Shown here one piece after another: positions 29,195 to 38,528 of a DNA stretch of 64,000 nt; position 1 is the first letter of the stretch, and every line of letters begins with the position of its first letter. The notes below the pieces were generated by a model. That model was given only the letters and a program-made list of their open reading frames with translations. It had not been told where the DNA came from and ran no database searches. Source of the DNA: Halieaceae bacterium (GTDB lineage Bacteria; Pseudomonadota; Gammaproteobacteria; Pseudomonadales; Halieaceae). Both the position numbers and the translations under genes were made by a program. The stretch lies in the NCBI GenBank assembly GCA_028280635.1, contig JANQLM010000006.1:21214-85213 (forward strand), written 5' to 3'.

Positions 29195-30450
29195 TTGGGG
29201 TCGCGACCAGCGTCCCGCCAGGGGGCAACCCAGAACAACAGGGCCATGCCCGGGAGGGCTATCACTGCGCATAGCAGGAAGAATTCGGTCCAACCGATCG
29301 CTTCCACAATCATCCCGGTGGAGGCATTCGCCACGGTTCTCGGCAGCGCGGTGATGGCGGTGAACAGGGCAAACTGGGTGGCGGCGAATTTGCGGCTGGT
29401 CTCGCGGGCGATAAACGCGGTGAAAGCCGCCGTGCCCATGCCCACCCCGAGGTACTCAAAGCTGATCACCGCGGCCAGCAACCACAATACCTGACCCGCC
29501 TCTGCGAGGATGGCAAAACCGAGAATACTCAGCACCTGTAACACGCCGAACAGCCAGAGGGCGCGGTTGATGCCCAGGCGAATCATCACCACACCACCCA
29601 TGAGGCCGCCGAAAATAGATGGCCAGAGGGCGGCGTGCTTGGCGACCAGGCCAATTTCGGTCATGGAGAAACCGAGGTCAATGTAGAACGGCGTAGACAG
29701 AGCCACGGCCATGTTGTCGCCCAGCTTGTAAAACAGCATGAAGGACAGCACCAGAACCACCCCCCCCAGGCGTCGCCGGGTGAGATACTCCGCAAAAGGC
29801 GCGATCACCGCCTCCCTCAGGCCGGAGGCTGCGGGCAGCTCCGATTCGGGCTCTGATACCGCAATGCACATGGCCACTCCCACCAGCATGAAGGCCGCGG
29901 TAATCCAGAACACACTGGACCAGGGCAGGTGATCTGCCAGCACCAGTGACAGGGAACCGGGGACCAGCGAGGAGATGCGATAGGCCTGTACATGAATGGA
30001 ATTGCCCAGTCCCAGTTCCATGTCCGGCAGTATTTCGCGCCGGAAACCGTCCAGCACAATATCCTGGCTGGCGCTGAACAGGGCGACGATAAAGGCCACG
30101 GTTGCCACCGCGGTCAGGGATTGCTGCGGCTGCAACACGCCCAGGGCGCCAATGGACAGCAATAGCACCACCTGGGTGACCAGCATCCAGCCCCGCCGGC
30201 GCCCCAGGAAGGGCGGCACGTAGCGGTCCATCAGCGGCGCCCAGAGAAACTTCCAGGTATAGGGGATGCCCACCAGGGCAAACAGGCCGATCTCGGCGAG
30301 GCTCACGCCCTGACTGCGCAACCACGCGGGGACCAGTTGAATCAACACGTACAGCGGCATACCCGAGGCGAGCCCGGTGAATACACACACCAGCATGCGC
30401 TTGTTGAGTATGGCTTCGCGCCAGCCCGGCGCCTGTTCAGCCTGCAACAT
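29191..30450 (-). CDS. ampG: AmpG-type muropeptide MFS permease
   Basis: 419 aa from the ATG giving MLQAEQAPGW, with 12 or more hydrophobic segments. Motifs RMLVCVFTGLASGMPLYVL, YTWKFLWAPLMDRY and SASQDIVLDGFRREI are those of AmpG, which imports anhydromuropeptides from the periplasm for peptidoglycan recycling and links to ampC induction. The start lies 14 nt inside the end of the preceding glycosyltransferase gene. Confidence 0.88.
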   Translation of the reverse strand: MLQAEQAPGWREAILNKRMLVCVFTGLASGMPLYVLIQLVPAWLRSQGVSLAEIGLFALVGIPYTWKFLWAPLMDRYVPPFLGRRRGWMLVTQVVLLLSIGALGVLQPQQSLTAVATVAFIVALFSASQDIVLDGFRREILPDMELGLGNSIHVQAYRISSLVPGSLSLVLADHLPWSSVFWITAAFMLVGVAMCIAVSEPESELPAASGLREAVIAPFAEYLTRRRLGGVVLVLSFMLFYKLGDNMAVALSTPFYIDLGFSMTEIGLVAKHAALWPSIFGGLMGGVVMIRLGINRALWLFGVLQVLSILGFAILAEAGQVLWLLAAVISFEYLGVGMGTAAFTAFIARETSRKFAATQFALFTAITALPRTVANASTGMIVEAIGWTEFFLLCAVIALPGMALLFWVAPWRDAGRDPN

Positions 30451-31579
30451 CGTCGAGATATCTGTGTCGGTAGGCGCGCGGGACGTGGTCGGCCAGGGTG
30501 GTTTCAAACAGCGCCAGGGTTTCACGCGCCGCGCGTTGCCAGGAAAACTGCTGCGCCCGCTGCGAGGCGCGCTCGGCAAACCCGGCGTGCAGTGCCGGCT
30601 CATGTGACATGCGCTGTATGGCCGTCGCCAGTTCCTGTTCCGAGTAGGGATTCACCAGCAGGCCCGCATCGCCTGCCACTTCCGGCAGGGAACTCGTCGA
30701 CGAAACAATGGCAGGCACGCCGTGCTGCATCGCTTCCAGCACCGGCAGGCCAAAACCTTCGTAGAGGGAGGGCATCAACAGGCAGTGGGCGCCGGCATAC
30801 AGAGCCTGCAGTTCCGCCTCGCTGACGTGACCGCGCAGCTCAACCCGGTCCTCCAGTCCCAGCGTCGAAACCAGCGTCGGCAAGTCCAGGCCGCCCCAGC
30901 CCCTGCCTCCCACCAGCACCAGGGGGGGTACCGCAGGGTCGTCCTTGAGGCGGGTGTAGGCGCGCAGCAGCCGCGGCAGGTTCTTGCGCGGCTCCAGGGT
31001 ACCCACAAACAGATTGTAGCGGGCCGGCACATCGGTCGGCACCCGGTCGACGGCCACATCGTCTTCCGCGGCCTCGTGAATCACGGTGCACTTGCCAATA
31101 GCGCTGGGGTAATAGCGGGATACCTCGCTGGCGGTAAACCGGGACACGCAGATCACCCGGTCGGCGCCGCGCACCGAGGGACCCATCAGGGCGCGCTCCA
31201 GCCACAGCCGGCGGCGTGGCATGGTATCCGGGAACTGTCGCCATACCAGGTCGTGCACGGTCACCACCCGGGGCATGTTGCGCGGCAGGAACAATGGCAG
31301 GTGATGGCGCGGAGACCAGAACAGGTCCACCACATCTTTTACTGCCCAGCGGGGATAACCCAACTGGGACCAGCGCAGGCCGCGCAACGAGCCCTCCGCA
31401 GCATCACCGGCACGAGCCAACACCCGCGGGGAGTCCAGCAGTGAGCTATTGAAGGGCCTCTCACTGTAGAGCAACCACTGGTGGCCCATGGGGATCATAT
31501 GTGACAGCAGGGCCGTCGTGTAACGCCCTATGCCGGTACCCGGATTGGCCAGGAGTTTTGCGTCAACAGCGATACGCAC
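30437..31579 (-). CDS. Family 4 glycosyltransferase (GT-B)
   Basis: 380 aa, full GT4 length. N-terminal Gly-rich loop GTGIGRYTTALL, central VGTLEPRKNLPRLLRAY, and the donor-binding EGFGLPVLEAM (E-x7-E) with SSTSSLPEVAGDAG. These resemble mannosyl/rhamnosyl-type transferases of O-antigen and exopolysaccharide clusters. Donor and acceptor are unknown. Three nt separate it from the preceding glycosyltransferase; last dedicated glycan gene before ampG. Confidence 0.88.
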   Translation of the reverse strand: MRIAVDAKLLANPGTGIGRYTTALLSHMIPMGHQWLLYSERPFNSSLLDSPRVLARAGDAAEGSLRGLRWSQLGYPRWAVKDVVDLFWSPRHHLPLFLPRNMPRVVTVHDLVWRQFPDTMPRRRLWLERALMGPSVRGADRVICVSRFTASEVSRYYPSAIGKCTVIHEAAEDDVAVDRVPTDVPARYNLFVGTLEPRKNLPRLLRAYTRLKDDPAVPPLVLVGGRGWGGLDLPTLVSTLGLEDRVELRGHVSEAELQALYAGAHCLLMPSLYEGFGLPVLEAMQHGVPAIVSSTSSLPEVAGDAGLLVNPYSEQELATAIQRMSHEPALHAGFAERASQRAQQFSWQRAARETLALFETTLADHVPRAYRHRYLDDVAG

Positions 31580-31582
31580 GGG

Positions 31583-32767
31583 TTAGGCGATGCTCCCGCT
31601 GTGTTGCGAACCGGGGACGGGGCCGGCCAGCACATCCTGGTAGATACGGGCGTAGGCCTTACCCATGGCCTCACCCGTAAACATGGCCTGGAAACGCCCG
31701 CGCGCTCGCTCGCCCAGCGCGTCGGCGTAGTCAGGGTCGGCATGCAGGCGCTCCATGGCCGCGCGCAGGGATACCGGGTCTCCCGGCGTCACTACCAGGC
31801 CGGTGTGCTCGTGCAGGTTGATATGACTGGACCCGGAGCCGACCTCGGCAGAAATCAGGGGCTTGCCACTCATGGCCCCTTCCAGCAGAGTCACACCAAA
31901 CGCCTCTGAGCGCAGGTAGGAAGGAAATACCACCGCCCGGCAGGCTTCCAGCAGGGCCATTTTCTCTTCGTTGGGCAGATAGCCAGCGAACACCACGTTG
32001 TCGAGTCCAAGTTCCCGTGCGCGGCGCCGCAGCGCGGCTTCCTCCGGGCCCTTGCCGACAATAACTGAGCGGTAGCCCGCGCCCTGCATGGCTTCCAACA
32101 GGATGTGCAGTCCCTTGTAATAGCGCAGCACGCCGACAAACAGGAAAAAGCCCTCGCCGAAATCTCGCGCCACCCTCTCTCTCGACGCCGCCAGGTCGCC
32201 ATCATCGGGATAGGAGGCAGGCGACAGGCCGATCGGCACAATCTCCACGTCGCCACCCACCCTTGAGAGCACATCACTGGTGGCCAGGTAGTTGGGGGAG
32301 GTGGCCACGATGCGGTCCATGCGCTTGAGGAAGCGGCGCATCAACGGCCCGTACATCCAGGCCAGAACCTTCTGGCGCACAATGTCCGAGTGATAGGTGA
32401 GGATCGATGGCCGGATGCGACCGTAAAGGCTGTACATCACGTCCGCATAGGGCCAGGGAAAATGGTAGTGCACCAGGTCTGCCCACTCGACCTGCTGCCT
32501 GAACTCCGCCAGCCCACCAAAGGTGAAGCCGCAGGAAGCAATCTCGAAGTTCTGCCGGACTCGCACCACGCGGCCTTCGGGTGCATCAATAGTGGCCGGC
32601 GTCGGGTTCTCGCTCAGCGTAAACACCCGGCTTTCGACATCGAGGGGGCGGGTATTGAGACACACCTGGCGGATGACTTCTTCAAGCCCGCCCTGGGAAT
32701 CGGGAAAGTAAGTCCTGTAGACGTGAAGTACTTTCAAGTGAAAATACCGTGTTCCGTGTGCAGGCAT
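31583..32767 (-). CDS. Family 4 glycosyltransferase (GT-B)
   Basis: 394 aa from the ATG with GGGGGAT just upstream. VLHVYRTYFPDSQGGLEEVIR is the usual nucleotide-sugar GT4 start (donor Gly loop). YHSDIVRQK, FVGVLRYYKGLHILLEA, and the E-x7-E motif SEAFGVTLLEGAM follow. Resembles WbdB-like mannosyl/galactosyl transferases. Start alternatives: an upstream ATG and a TTG at the conserved LKVLHVYR. Confidence 0.86.
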   Translation of the reverse strand: MPAHGTRYFHLKVLHVYRTYFPDSQGGLEEVIRQVCLNTRPLDVESRVFTLSENPTPATIDAPEGRVVRVRQNFEIASCGFTFGGLAEFRQQVEWADLVHYHFPWPYADVMYSLYGRIRPSILTYHSDIVRQKVLAWMYGPLMRRFLKRMDRIVATSPNYLATSDVLSRVGGDVEIVPIGLSPASYPDDGDLAASRERVARDFGEGFFLFVGVLRYYKGLHILLEAMQGAGYRSVIVGKGPEEAALRRRARELGLDNVVFAGYLPNEEKMALLEACRAVVFPSYLRSEAFGVTLLEGAMSGKPLISAEVGSGSSHINLHEHTGLVVTPGDPVSLRAAMERLHADPDYADALGERARGRFQAMFTGEAMGKAYARIYQDVLAGPVPGSQHSGSIA

Positions 32768-32833
32768 TATCCCCCAGCACCCACCGCGCAGGCCACGCCG
32801 GCGGGCATAATGCCGAAAATCCGCCACTACACC

Positions 32834-33781
32834 CTATTGATAACGCCTGGCCGGCCGGCCGCGCAGGTAGTCAGCCATTGCGAGTGCAAAGGGAGAGTAG
32901 AGCTGCCATTCCCTGCGCACTGCGAACAGCAGCGGCTTCAGGAGCAGTCGGGAGCCAAACACCCAGGGCAGCAACCAGGGGTAAAACCTGCCGGTAAATC
33001 GCAGGGTGCTGAGGTTCTCGTAATACTGCTGCATGCGGCTACGCCCTGCTCCACCGCCACCCGTGCTAGCGGCCCCAACGTGGTAAACCAGGCTGCCTCG
33101 GCACCAGCCCAGCTCGGCGGGCTGGGGTAAGCGACGCACCAGGTCCTGTTCCTCGAAGTAGAGAAAGTAGTCCTCGCACAAGCCACCCACCGACGCCAGT
33201 ACTGACGCCGGGAAGAACATTGCCGCACCGTGCACGTAGTGCAGTGACTCCGTTGGCAGGCTTTGCAGCTCGGACAGCGGCCTGGATGCATGGACGCCGG
33301 CATTGCGGGTACTCATGGGAAAGTAACGATAGCCTCCAGCGCATTCGATGGTCTGCCCCTGGATTCCTGCAACCACGGTGCTCCCCCAGATGGCCACCTG
33401 CGGTTGCTGCCGGGCCGCCATGATCAGCGCTTTGAGTGCCGCAGGGTCCAAGCGCGTGTCGTTATTCAGCACCCACAGGAAGTCCGGCGCGAAGTCCTGG
33501 AGAGCCGCAATCCCGCGATTGACGGTGGCGGCGTAGCCAGAGCGCTCGCTACCACGAAGCAGCTCTACCTCTCCTGCCATGGCCTGGACTGCCCGCCTCA
33601 GCTCCTCAAACACGGGGGCGGAAGAAGCATCGTCGCTGACAACCACCCTCAGCTCGAAGACACCGCCAGCGCCCTCCAGGCCCAGCAGGGAACGCAGGCA
33701 ACCCAGCGTCTGCTCGGTATCCTCCCAGGTGGCCACCACCACGCCGACGCGATGCAGCTCCTCAGCCAAGGGCTCGCTCAC
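32834..33781 (-). CDS. Family 2 glycosyltransferase (rhamnosyl/galactosyl type)
   Basis: 315 aa. A GTG start preceded by AGGCGGAT gives VSEPLAEELH; a longer frame would lie inside the sulfotransferase gene. GT-A fold: VGVVVATWEDTEQTLGCLRSLL, VVVSDDASSA, WVLNNDTRLDP (DxD-like NDT), and the acceptor-side EDYFLYFEEQDLVRRL (ED and EE motif as in WbbL-type rhamnosyltransferases). Overlaps the preceding gene by 20 nt. Confidence 0.88.
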   Translation of the reverse strand: MSEPLAEELHRVGVVVATWEDTEQTLGCLRSLLGLEGAGGVFELRVVVSDDASSAPVFEELRRAVQAMAGEVELLRGSERSGYAATVNRGIAALQDFAPDFLWVLNNDTRLDPAALKALIMAARQQPQVAIWGSTVVAGIQGQTIECAGGYRYFPMSTRNAGVHASRPLSELQSLPTESLHYVHGAAMFFPASVLASVGGLCEDYFLYFEEQDLVRRLPQPAELGWCRGSLVYHVGAASTGGGGAGRSRMQQYYENLSTLRFTGRFYPWLLPWVFGSRLLLKPLLFAVRREWQLYSPFALAMADYLRGRPARRYQ

Positions 33782-34589
33782 AATCCGCCTGTGTATAGAA
33801 GTCGCGCCAGGCTTTGGGCCCGGTGAGCAGGGCCTGCAGTAGACCGTCGAGTTCCAGACCGACGTAACGCTCCGCCAGTGGAGAAACGTCGAGCGGAGTG
33901 GAGTCTTGTGCCTCCTCACCCATTGCCTGCGCCAGTGTAGCCACGCCGTATCTGGCCACATCCTCGAAACGCAGGATACGGGCGGCCGGCAAACAGTGAC
34001 GGAAGCGACCGTAAAACCAGTCCAGTATGTAAAGCTGCCGCCTCAGGGTGTCGGCTTCAGCGCCCAGGACGCCGGCGAGCTGACTGTCGTAGCGCTCTCC
34101 TCCCGGCAAACGACCTCGGTTTACCGGCAAGTCCACCGTCTGCCAGGAGGCCAGCACCTCCAGGGGATTGCGAACCAGCGCCAGGCACTCCGCCTGGCCG
34201 GCAAGCCTGTGCAGCAGCGCGGTAAACAGGGCATTCTGCTTGACCACCAGCCGGAAGCCCGGCGGCGCCGACACCGGGATGTCCGACACCTGCCCCTGTG
34301 GTCGCCTCAGCCCCGCCTGATTCCCGGACAGCACCCGGGCGTCACTCTGTGCCCCAGCCACATTCACGGCGGGTGCGGTACCGGACAACTCGATCTGTTC
34401 GCGTATGGCTGCATAGCGTTCACGGATGCGCTGCTGCGCCGCCTCGGCGTCAGCGCAGTCCTCAAAATCGGTCAGCTGCAGCGGCTCGTTCAGCGCCACC
34501 GTATTCCGCAGGCCGTTCATGAGGCGCGTGCTGACTGACGTTCCCGCCCGGGGGATACCGGTAAACACCCAGTTCACACCGCTCACCAC
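33762..34589 (-). CDS. Sulfotransferase family protein
   Basis: 275 aa with GTG start overlapping the preceding gene by 7 nt. VFTGIPRAGTSVSTRLMNGL matches the 5'-phosphosulfate loop and LVRNPLEVLASWQ the 3'-phosphate-binding region of PAPS-dependent sulfotransferases. RILRFEDVARY is the usual late motif. Embedded between glycosyltransferases, it probably sulfates a sugar of the glycan. No PAPS synthesis genes are in the window. Confidence 0.78.
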   Translation of the reverse strand: MVSGVNWVFTGIPRAGTSVSTRLMNGLRNTVALNEPLQLTDFEDCADAEAAQQRIRERYAAIREQIELSGTAPAVNVAGAQSDARVLSGNQAGLRRPQGQVSDIPVSAPPGFRLVVKQNALFTALLHRLAGQAECLALVRNPLEVLASWQTVDLPVNRGRLPGGERYDSQLAGVLGAEADTLRRQLYILDWFYGRFRHCLPAARILRFEDVARYGVATLAQAMGEEAQDSTPLDVSPLAERYVGLELDGLLQALLTGPKAWRDFYTQADCERALG

Positions 34590-35524
34590 AGGGTATCCAG
34601 TCTGTCCAGCAGCTCATGGAACTGCTGCCGCTCTCGCTCGAGCCGGTGCTGCTCCAGGGTTTCAGCCGCGGATAGCTGGAATCGCGCCATATCTCCGCCG
34701 TTAACCCTATCCAGGGCCTCCAGGGTCGCCCCGGCGAGCTCGGCTGGCGTCCTCCCCGGCATCAGGCAGTTCTCACCGTCCAGGCAGAACGAACGATTGC
34801 CCACACAGTCGGGCACCACCACGGCGTCGCTGAGGGCCATGGCTTCAAGCGCCGGCAGGTAAAAACCCTCGGTGGGGTTGGGTAACAACACCGACACTTT
34901 TGCGGACGCCATGGCTGCCAATACGTCCGCCCTTTCAACAAAGGCATCGTGTAACAGCAGCGAAACGCCGGCTGCCTCCAGCCGCGCCGCCAGCTGCTGC
35001 GCCAGCTCCCTGGATTTCACGCCAAGGATGTACACATCGTGTAAATAGCCGTCTCTCCTGTGGCTGACAAGACTGTCGACATCCACCCCGTTGGCAATGG
35101 TAAGCGTGGGACCATTCACCCGACCGGTCGCCAGAATAGCTTCCTCTACCTCCACACTGACACACACGCGAATAGCGCGCTCCGTGAGGAAGGGGTAAAC
35201 ATTCGAGGCCGGGTCGGCATGCCGCACATGCTGGATCAGATTGATCACCGGCTGATCCGCTGGCCTGTCGAGTGCCAGGTAGGCCTGCCAGTCGACACCG
35301 GCGAGGTAGGCGAGTTGGTGCCCAGCGGGTTGGTAGTCCGCCAGCATCCTCGATTGCCATATCCGCCACGGGTTGCTGTGCTCAAGGGGCCGTTCTCCCG
35401 CCAGGAACACGCGGGGCTCCCAGCCCGGGTGCTCAACCATATGAGCGAAGTAGTCGAGAACTTTCTGGTGACCGCCGGAGTAGCGGACGTAATGCCTGTG
35501 GAAGATGGCAGACCTGGTGTTCAT
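34583..35524 (-). CDS. Family 4-like glycosyltransferase
   Basis: 313 aa, short for GT4. RYSGGHQKVLDYFAHM is a degenerate donor loop, IANGVDVDSLVSHR the linker motif, and EGFYLPALEAMALSDAVVVP the C-terminal E-x7-E. NGV/CVSVEVEEAILATG indicate the usual GT-B N-terminal end. Starts 8 nt after the stop of the secreted 465-aa protein, so the two are likely co-transcribed. Confidence 0.8.
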   Translation of the reverse strand: MNTRSAIFHRHYVRYSGGHQKVLDYFAHMVEHPGWEPRVFLAGERPLEHSNPWRIWQSRMLADYQPAGHQLAYLAGVDWQAYLALDRPADQPVINLIQHVRHADPASNVYPFLTERAIRVCVSVEVEEAILATGRVNGPTLTIANGVDVDSLVSHRRDGYLHDVYILGVKSRELAQQLAARLEAAGVSLLLHDAFVERADVLAAMASAKVSVLLPNPTEGFYLPALEAMALSDAVVVPDCVGNRSFCLDGENCLMPGRTPAELAGATLEALDRVNGGDMARFQLSAAETLEQHRLERERQQFHELLDRLDTLW

Positions 35525-35532
35525 GCACTCGG

Positions 35533-36930
35533 CTAATACACTACCGTGTCAGTGCTTCCATTCGAGACATTGACCTGGGTCGTCGAGACGGTCACGGCGC
35601 CTACGCGCGCGTCAGCCGCCAGGGTGGCCGCACACCGGTTACCCCCGGTTAGCACGACCACATCCGTCACTTGCAGAACAACGGTTGTATTGGGTGGCAG
35701 GGTGCCGCTGGCAGCGTCCAGGGGCGTCGCAAAGACACCTTCTTCAGGGGTAAAACTGAAACTGTAGTCGACGGGTAAATCGCGGTGATTCACCAGGGTA
35801 ATCCGCTGACGATAGTCACTAAAGGTCGTCAAATTGGGCATGTTGACCACGGTGCCATTCAGTTCGATGACTCCGACAGCGCCGCTGAAACGGGCTGCGC
35901 TGAATAGCTGCGCCGCAAACAGAGGTCCTGGTGTCGCTGACGCCAGATATTCTCCGGATACTATTTCATCGGTCTCCCCGTTTACCTCAACGCAGAGCTG
36001 ATGGTAGCCATTGCTGCCAACGTCTCGCAGGGTGGCGGTAGCCATGCTGCTGTCTTCCGCGTCGATCAACAGGGTCGCGTCCGGGCTCGCGCAATTGGAA
36101 TCCGCATCGAGATACCAGTTGCCGAAGCTGAAGTCCCCCTGGAACTCGAGGGTGGTGCCCAATTCATTGACAATATCACCCAGCGTCACCTGCAAGCCGT
36201 TGCCTGCAGCCAGCGTACCGGTGACGGTCTTGTACTCCAGTGAGCCGACATTTGCCCGAAGCTCGCTGATACTGGCCGAAGTGAAGCCCAGGAAACCCCT
36301 GTCTACATCCGCCGTATTGGTGCCCGGGGTGAAACTGGCCGATGCGCTGGCCGCGGTAGTGATGTAAGTCGCCAGCTCTCTGCGGTAGAACGCAGAGTCT
36401 TCAAACAGGGCCTCCGAGGCGGTGGAATAGAGTTCGTAGCTGACGCCGACAGCACCGCTGGAGCCAATGGCCAGGCGATCCAGGCTAAGCTCCACGGCCG
36501 CAGTTTGATCGATCAGCGCTGTGGCAGTCACAGCGAAAACAATGAAGTTGTCGCCCGTCGCACCTCCCAGGGAGAGAACAACGTCCGCATTGCCACTATC
36601 GACCACCAGGGATGCCCCGTGGCCTGCCGCCAGGACACCATTGCTGAAGGTGTACCTGATGTACAAGCGACCATCGACCACCAGGCCGACACCAAGCCTT
36701 GAAACGATGTCGATATCTGACCCCGCGTCGGTAACGTTGTAGTAATCGACGCCGTCTTGAGTCCCCGTGGTGAGAGACGCCGCTGTTAGCGTTTCCCTGG
36801 CGTAGACAGGCGAATTGGGGCTTGTAGCATCGAGGTCAACTGCGGCCACCGCATGGAGCGACAGAGTGGCAAGCACGCTCAGCAACAGGCATGCGAAGGG
36901 CTTATGACCCAAGGGGTATGCAATTTTCAT
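35533..36930 (-). CDS. Secreted 465-aa surface protein, paralogue 2
   Basis: 465 aa with a Sec signal peptide (FACLLLSVLATLSLHAVA) and a Thr/Ser/Ala/Gly/Val-rich beta-type mature chain with only one Lys that I can see. It is clearly related to the 465-aa protein encoded at 51569-52966: shared segments include YIRY, LCVxVNGE, VGxIxxNGTxV, TTFxDYxQR, EGV, GTLxPN, and a TDTVY end; both have a Cys before and in LCV (possible disulfide). This copy has an extra Cys (GGNRCAAT). Heads the - strand glycosyltransferase run. Likely exported surface or extracellular protein; family name unknown to me. Confidence 0.82.
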   Translation of the reverse strand: MKIAYPLGHKPFACLLLSVLATLSLHAVAAVDLDATSPNSPVYARETLTAASLTTGTQDGVDYYNVTDAGSDIDIVSRLGVGLVVDGRLYIRYTFSNGVLAAGHGASLVVDSGNADVVLSLGGATGDNFIVFAVTATALIDQTAAVELSLDRLAIGSSGAVGVSYELYSTASEALFEDSAFYRRELATYITTAASASASFTPGTNTADVDRGFLGFTSASISELRANVGSLEYKTVTGTLAAGNGLQVTLGDIVNELGTTLEFQGDFSFGNWYLDADSNCASPDATLLIDAEDSSMATATLRDVGSNGYHQLCVEVNGETDEIVSGEYLASATPGPLFAAQLFSAARFSGAVGVIELNGTVVNMPNLTTFSDYRQRITLVNHRDLPVDYSFSFTPEEGVFATPLDAASGTLPPNTTVVLQVTDVVVLTGGNRCAATLAADARVGAVTVSTTQVNVSNGSTDTVVY

Positions 36931-37644
36931 TTACAGGTTCCAAACCGCACATCTTCATCCGTTTGATGTGAGAGCCTGGCGTATTACAACAGACCCCGGC
37001 CGCCTGGCTGCCGGTTTCCAGGCCGATATCCGCCTCCATGCCAACCGCTTCCATGCAAACGCCCGCCGCGAGCCCAGGGGGCGAGGCAGGACGCCGGGGC
37101 AGCTTTACTCAGCGCCCACTTCCGTGAGTGTAGAGAATTTGCGCTGCAATATCCCGGTTTTCTTGCCGGGCACCCTCGCCGTCAGCATGACACCCGGTTG
37201 CTGTACCAGCGACAAGTGCCTGAGTGCCACGGCGAGCGCAACATGTGTTCGCGATTCGCATGGCAAAACCTGGCGAAGTGATGCCTCCAGCCCCATTTCG
37301 CGTGCTCCAGGCGCGACCCATGACGTAACAATGCCTATCGACAAAACATCTGTAATTCTTATACTTTACGCCTCTTAAACAAACACTCCGGATACCTCTG
37401 CTAAAGATTCATCAGGACACTCCCAGGCACCAGGTCCACCGGCAGCGTGCATGAAAACGCCCGTAAGACGCGGCTCTGCATTTCGCCATCACTCCGGGAC
37501 ACCAGACTTCGACGGACTGCACTGCGAAGCGATTGGTAGGCACCATGGCGAAGGATGGTTACGGCCACAGCCTACCCTTCCATCACATGGCAGTACCTAT
37601 ATGAATCTCTACCGCGAGTATCACACCGTCATTTGAGGCCACTT
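36931..37644. other. 714-bp intergenic region between divergent glycan operons
   Basis: No gene I can defend on either strand; short frames have unlikely composition and no Shine-Dalgarno. It contains one good + strand promoter and the 5' leader of the secreted protein gene on the - strand. Its length for a bacterial intergenic region suggests regulation or a decayed gene. Confidence 0.6.
37338..37365 (+). promoter_or_regulatory. Candidate sigma70 promoter of the + strand glycan operon
   Basis: TCGACA, 16 nt, TATACT. Each hexamer matches consensus at five of six positions. The predicted start near 37372 would leave a leader of about 270 nt before the first coding frame. Confidence 0.5.
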
Positions 37645-37881
37645 ATGTCGACAGCACTGCAGCCACACTTGCTCGTTCTCGTCGCACCGCTTCTGGCGTC
37701 AATACGCCGGATACTCATGAAATGGCAGACCCAGCTTGACGGCGAGCAATTGAGCCAGCCGGGTTCTTCGCCCATGCTCCTCCTGCACTTCCTGCCCGGA
37801 CCGCTGGTCATTCCCGCCTTCTTTGTGGCCTTCCTGAGCGGCATATCGTGGATACTGGCGATATCCATGCTCGATAGCTGA
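37645..37881 (+). CDS. Truncated SMR/EamA-like small membrane protein
   Basis: 78 aa with GAGG seven bases before the ATG. Two hydrophobic helices: LLVLVAPLLASIRRILMKWQ resembles SMR TM1 (family pattern GQxLxKW, here RRILMKW), and PAFFVAFLSGISWILAISML resembles SMR TM2, which normally runs into LSxAYP and two more helices. The frame ends at MLDS*, and the next gene starts 20 nt later, so TM3-TM4 are missing. Either a broken lipid-linked sugar flippase or a genuine two-helix protein. Confidence 0.5.
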   Translation: MSTALQPHLLVLVAPLLASIRRILMKWQTQLDGEQLSQPGSSPMLLLHFLPGPLVIPAFFVAFLSGISWILAISMLDS

Positions 37882-37901
37882 GCGAATTCAGGACACAAGA
37901 G

Positions 37902-38528
37902 ATGGCTCAGGTCACCACCGGCGTACGCCGTATTCTGTCTATGCCGGCAGTCTATTCCGCATTCCAGAGCCTGATCGGGGGCGCAAACAACCGCCAGAAA
38001 GTCGTAGACCGCTATGTGCGGCCGCAACCCGGCATGGTGATGCTGGATATTGGTTGTGGGCCCGCGCAGGTTCTCGAGCACCTGCCCGCGGGAGTGCGCT
38101 ATGTCGGGTTTGACGCCAGTGAAAGCTATATCTCGGAAGCCCGCGAGCGCTACGGTGACAGGGGCGAGTTCTATCAGCAGTATGTCAGCCTGGAGACGCT
38201 CTCAAACCCCGGCTCATACGACATTGTCACCGCATTTGGCCTGCTGCATCACCTGGATGACCAGGAAGTGAGGGATTTTTCGACGCTGGCCATCTCCGCG
38301 CTCAAACCCGGTGGCCGGCTACTGACCCTCGACCCGACCTATGTTGAAGGGCAAAACCCTATCGCGCGCTTCGTGATCAGCCGGGACCGGGGGCAAAACA
38401 TACGTACGCCTTCAGAGTATCAGCGCCTGCTGGCCACCGACGCGTTCCAGCAGCTGGAATGCTCCGTGGCGAAGGATCTCCTCCGAATTCCATACACCCA
38501 CGCCATCGTTTCAGGAACAAAACAATGA
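37902..38528 (+). CDS. Class I SAM-dependent methyltransferase
   Basis: 208 aa. SAM-binding motif MVMLDIGCGPAQVLEHL near residue 45, VGFDASESYI (motif II), FGLLHHLDD and LKPGGRLLTLDP (motifs III-IV). Similar to small methyltransferases found beside lipid-linked sugar transferases; the acceptor is unknown. Overlaps the next gene by 4 nt (ATGA), indicating coupling. Confidence 0.85.
   Translation: MAQVTTGVRRILSMPAVYSAFQSLIGGANNRQKVVDRYVRPQPGMVMLDIGCGPAQVLEHLPAGVRYVGFDASESYISEARERYGDRGEFYQQYVSLETLSNPGSYDIVTAFGLLHHLDDQEVRDFSTLAISALKPGGRLLTLDPTYVEGQNPIARFVISRDRGQNIRTPSEYQRLLATDAFQQLECSVAKDLLRIPYTHAIVSGTKQ

Noticed and set aside
36968..37378. Possible 136-codon gene in the empty region before the + strand glycan operon
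   Set aside because: No Shine-Dalgarno, odd composition (Arg/Thr/Cys-rich), no domain, and it overlaps the promoter candidate at its end.
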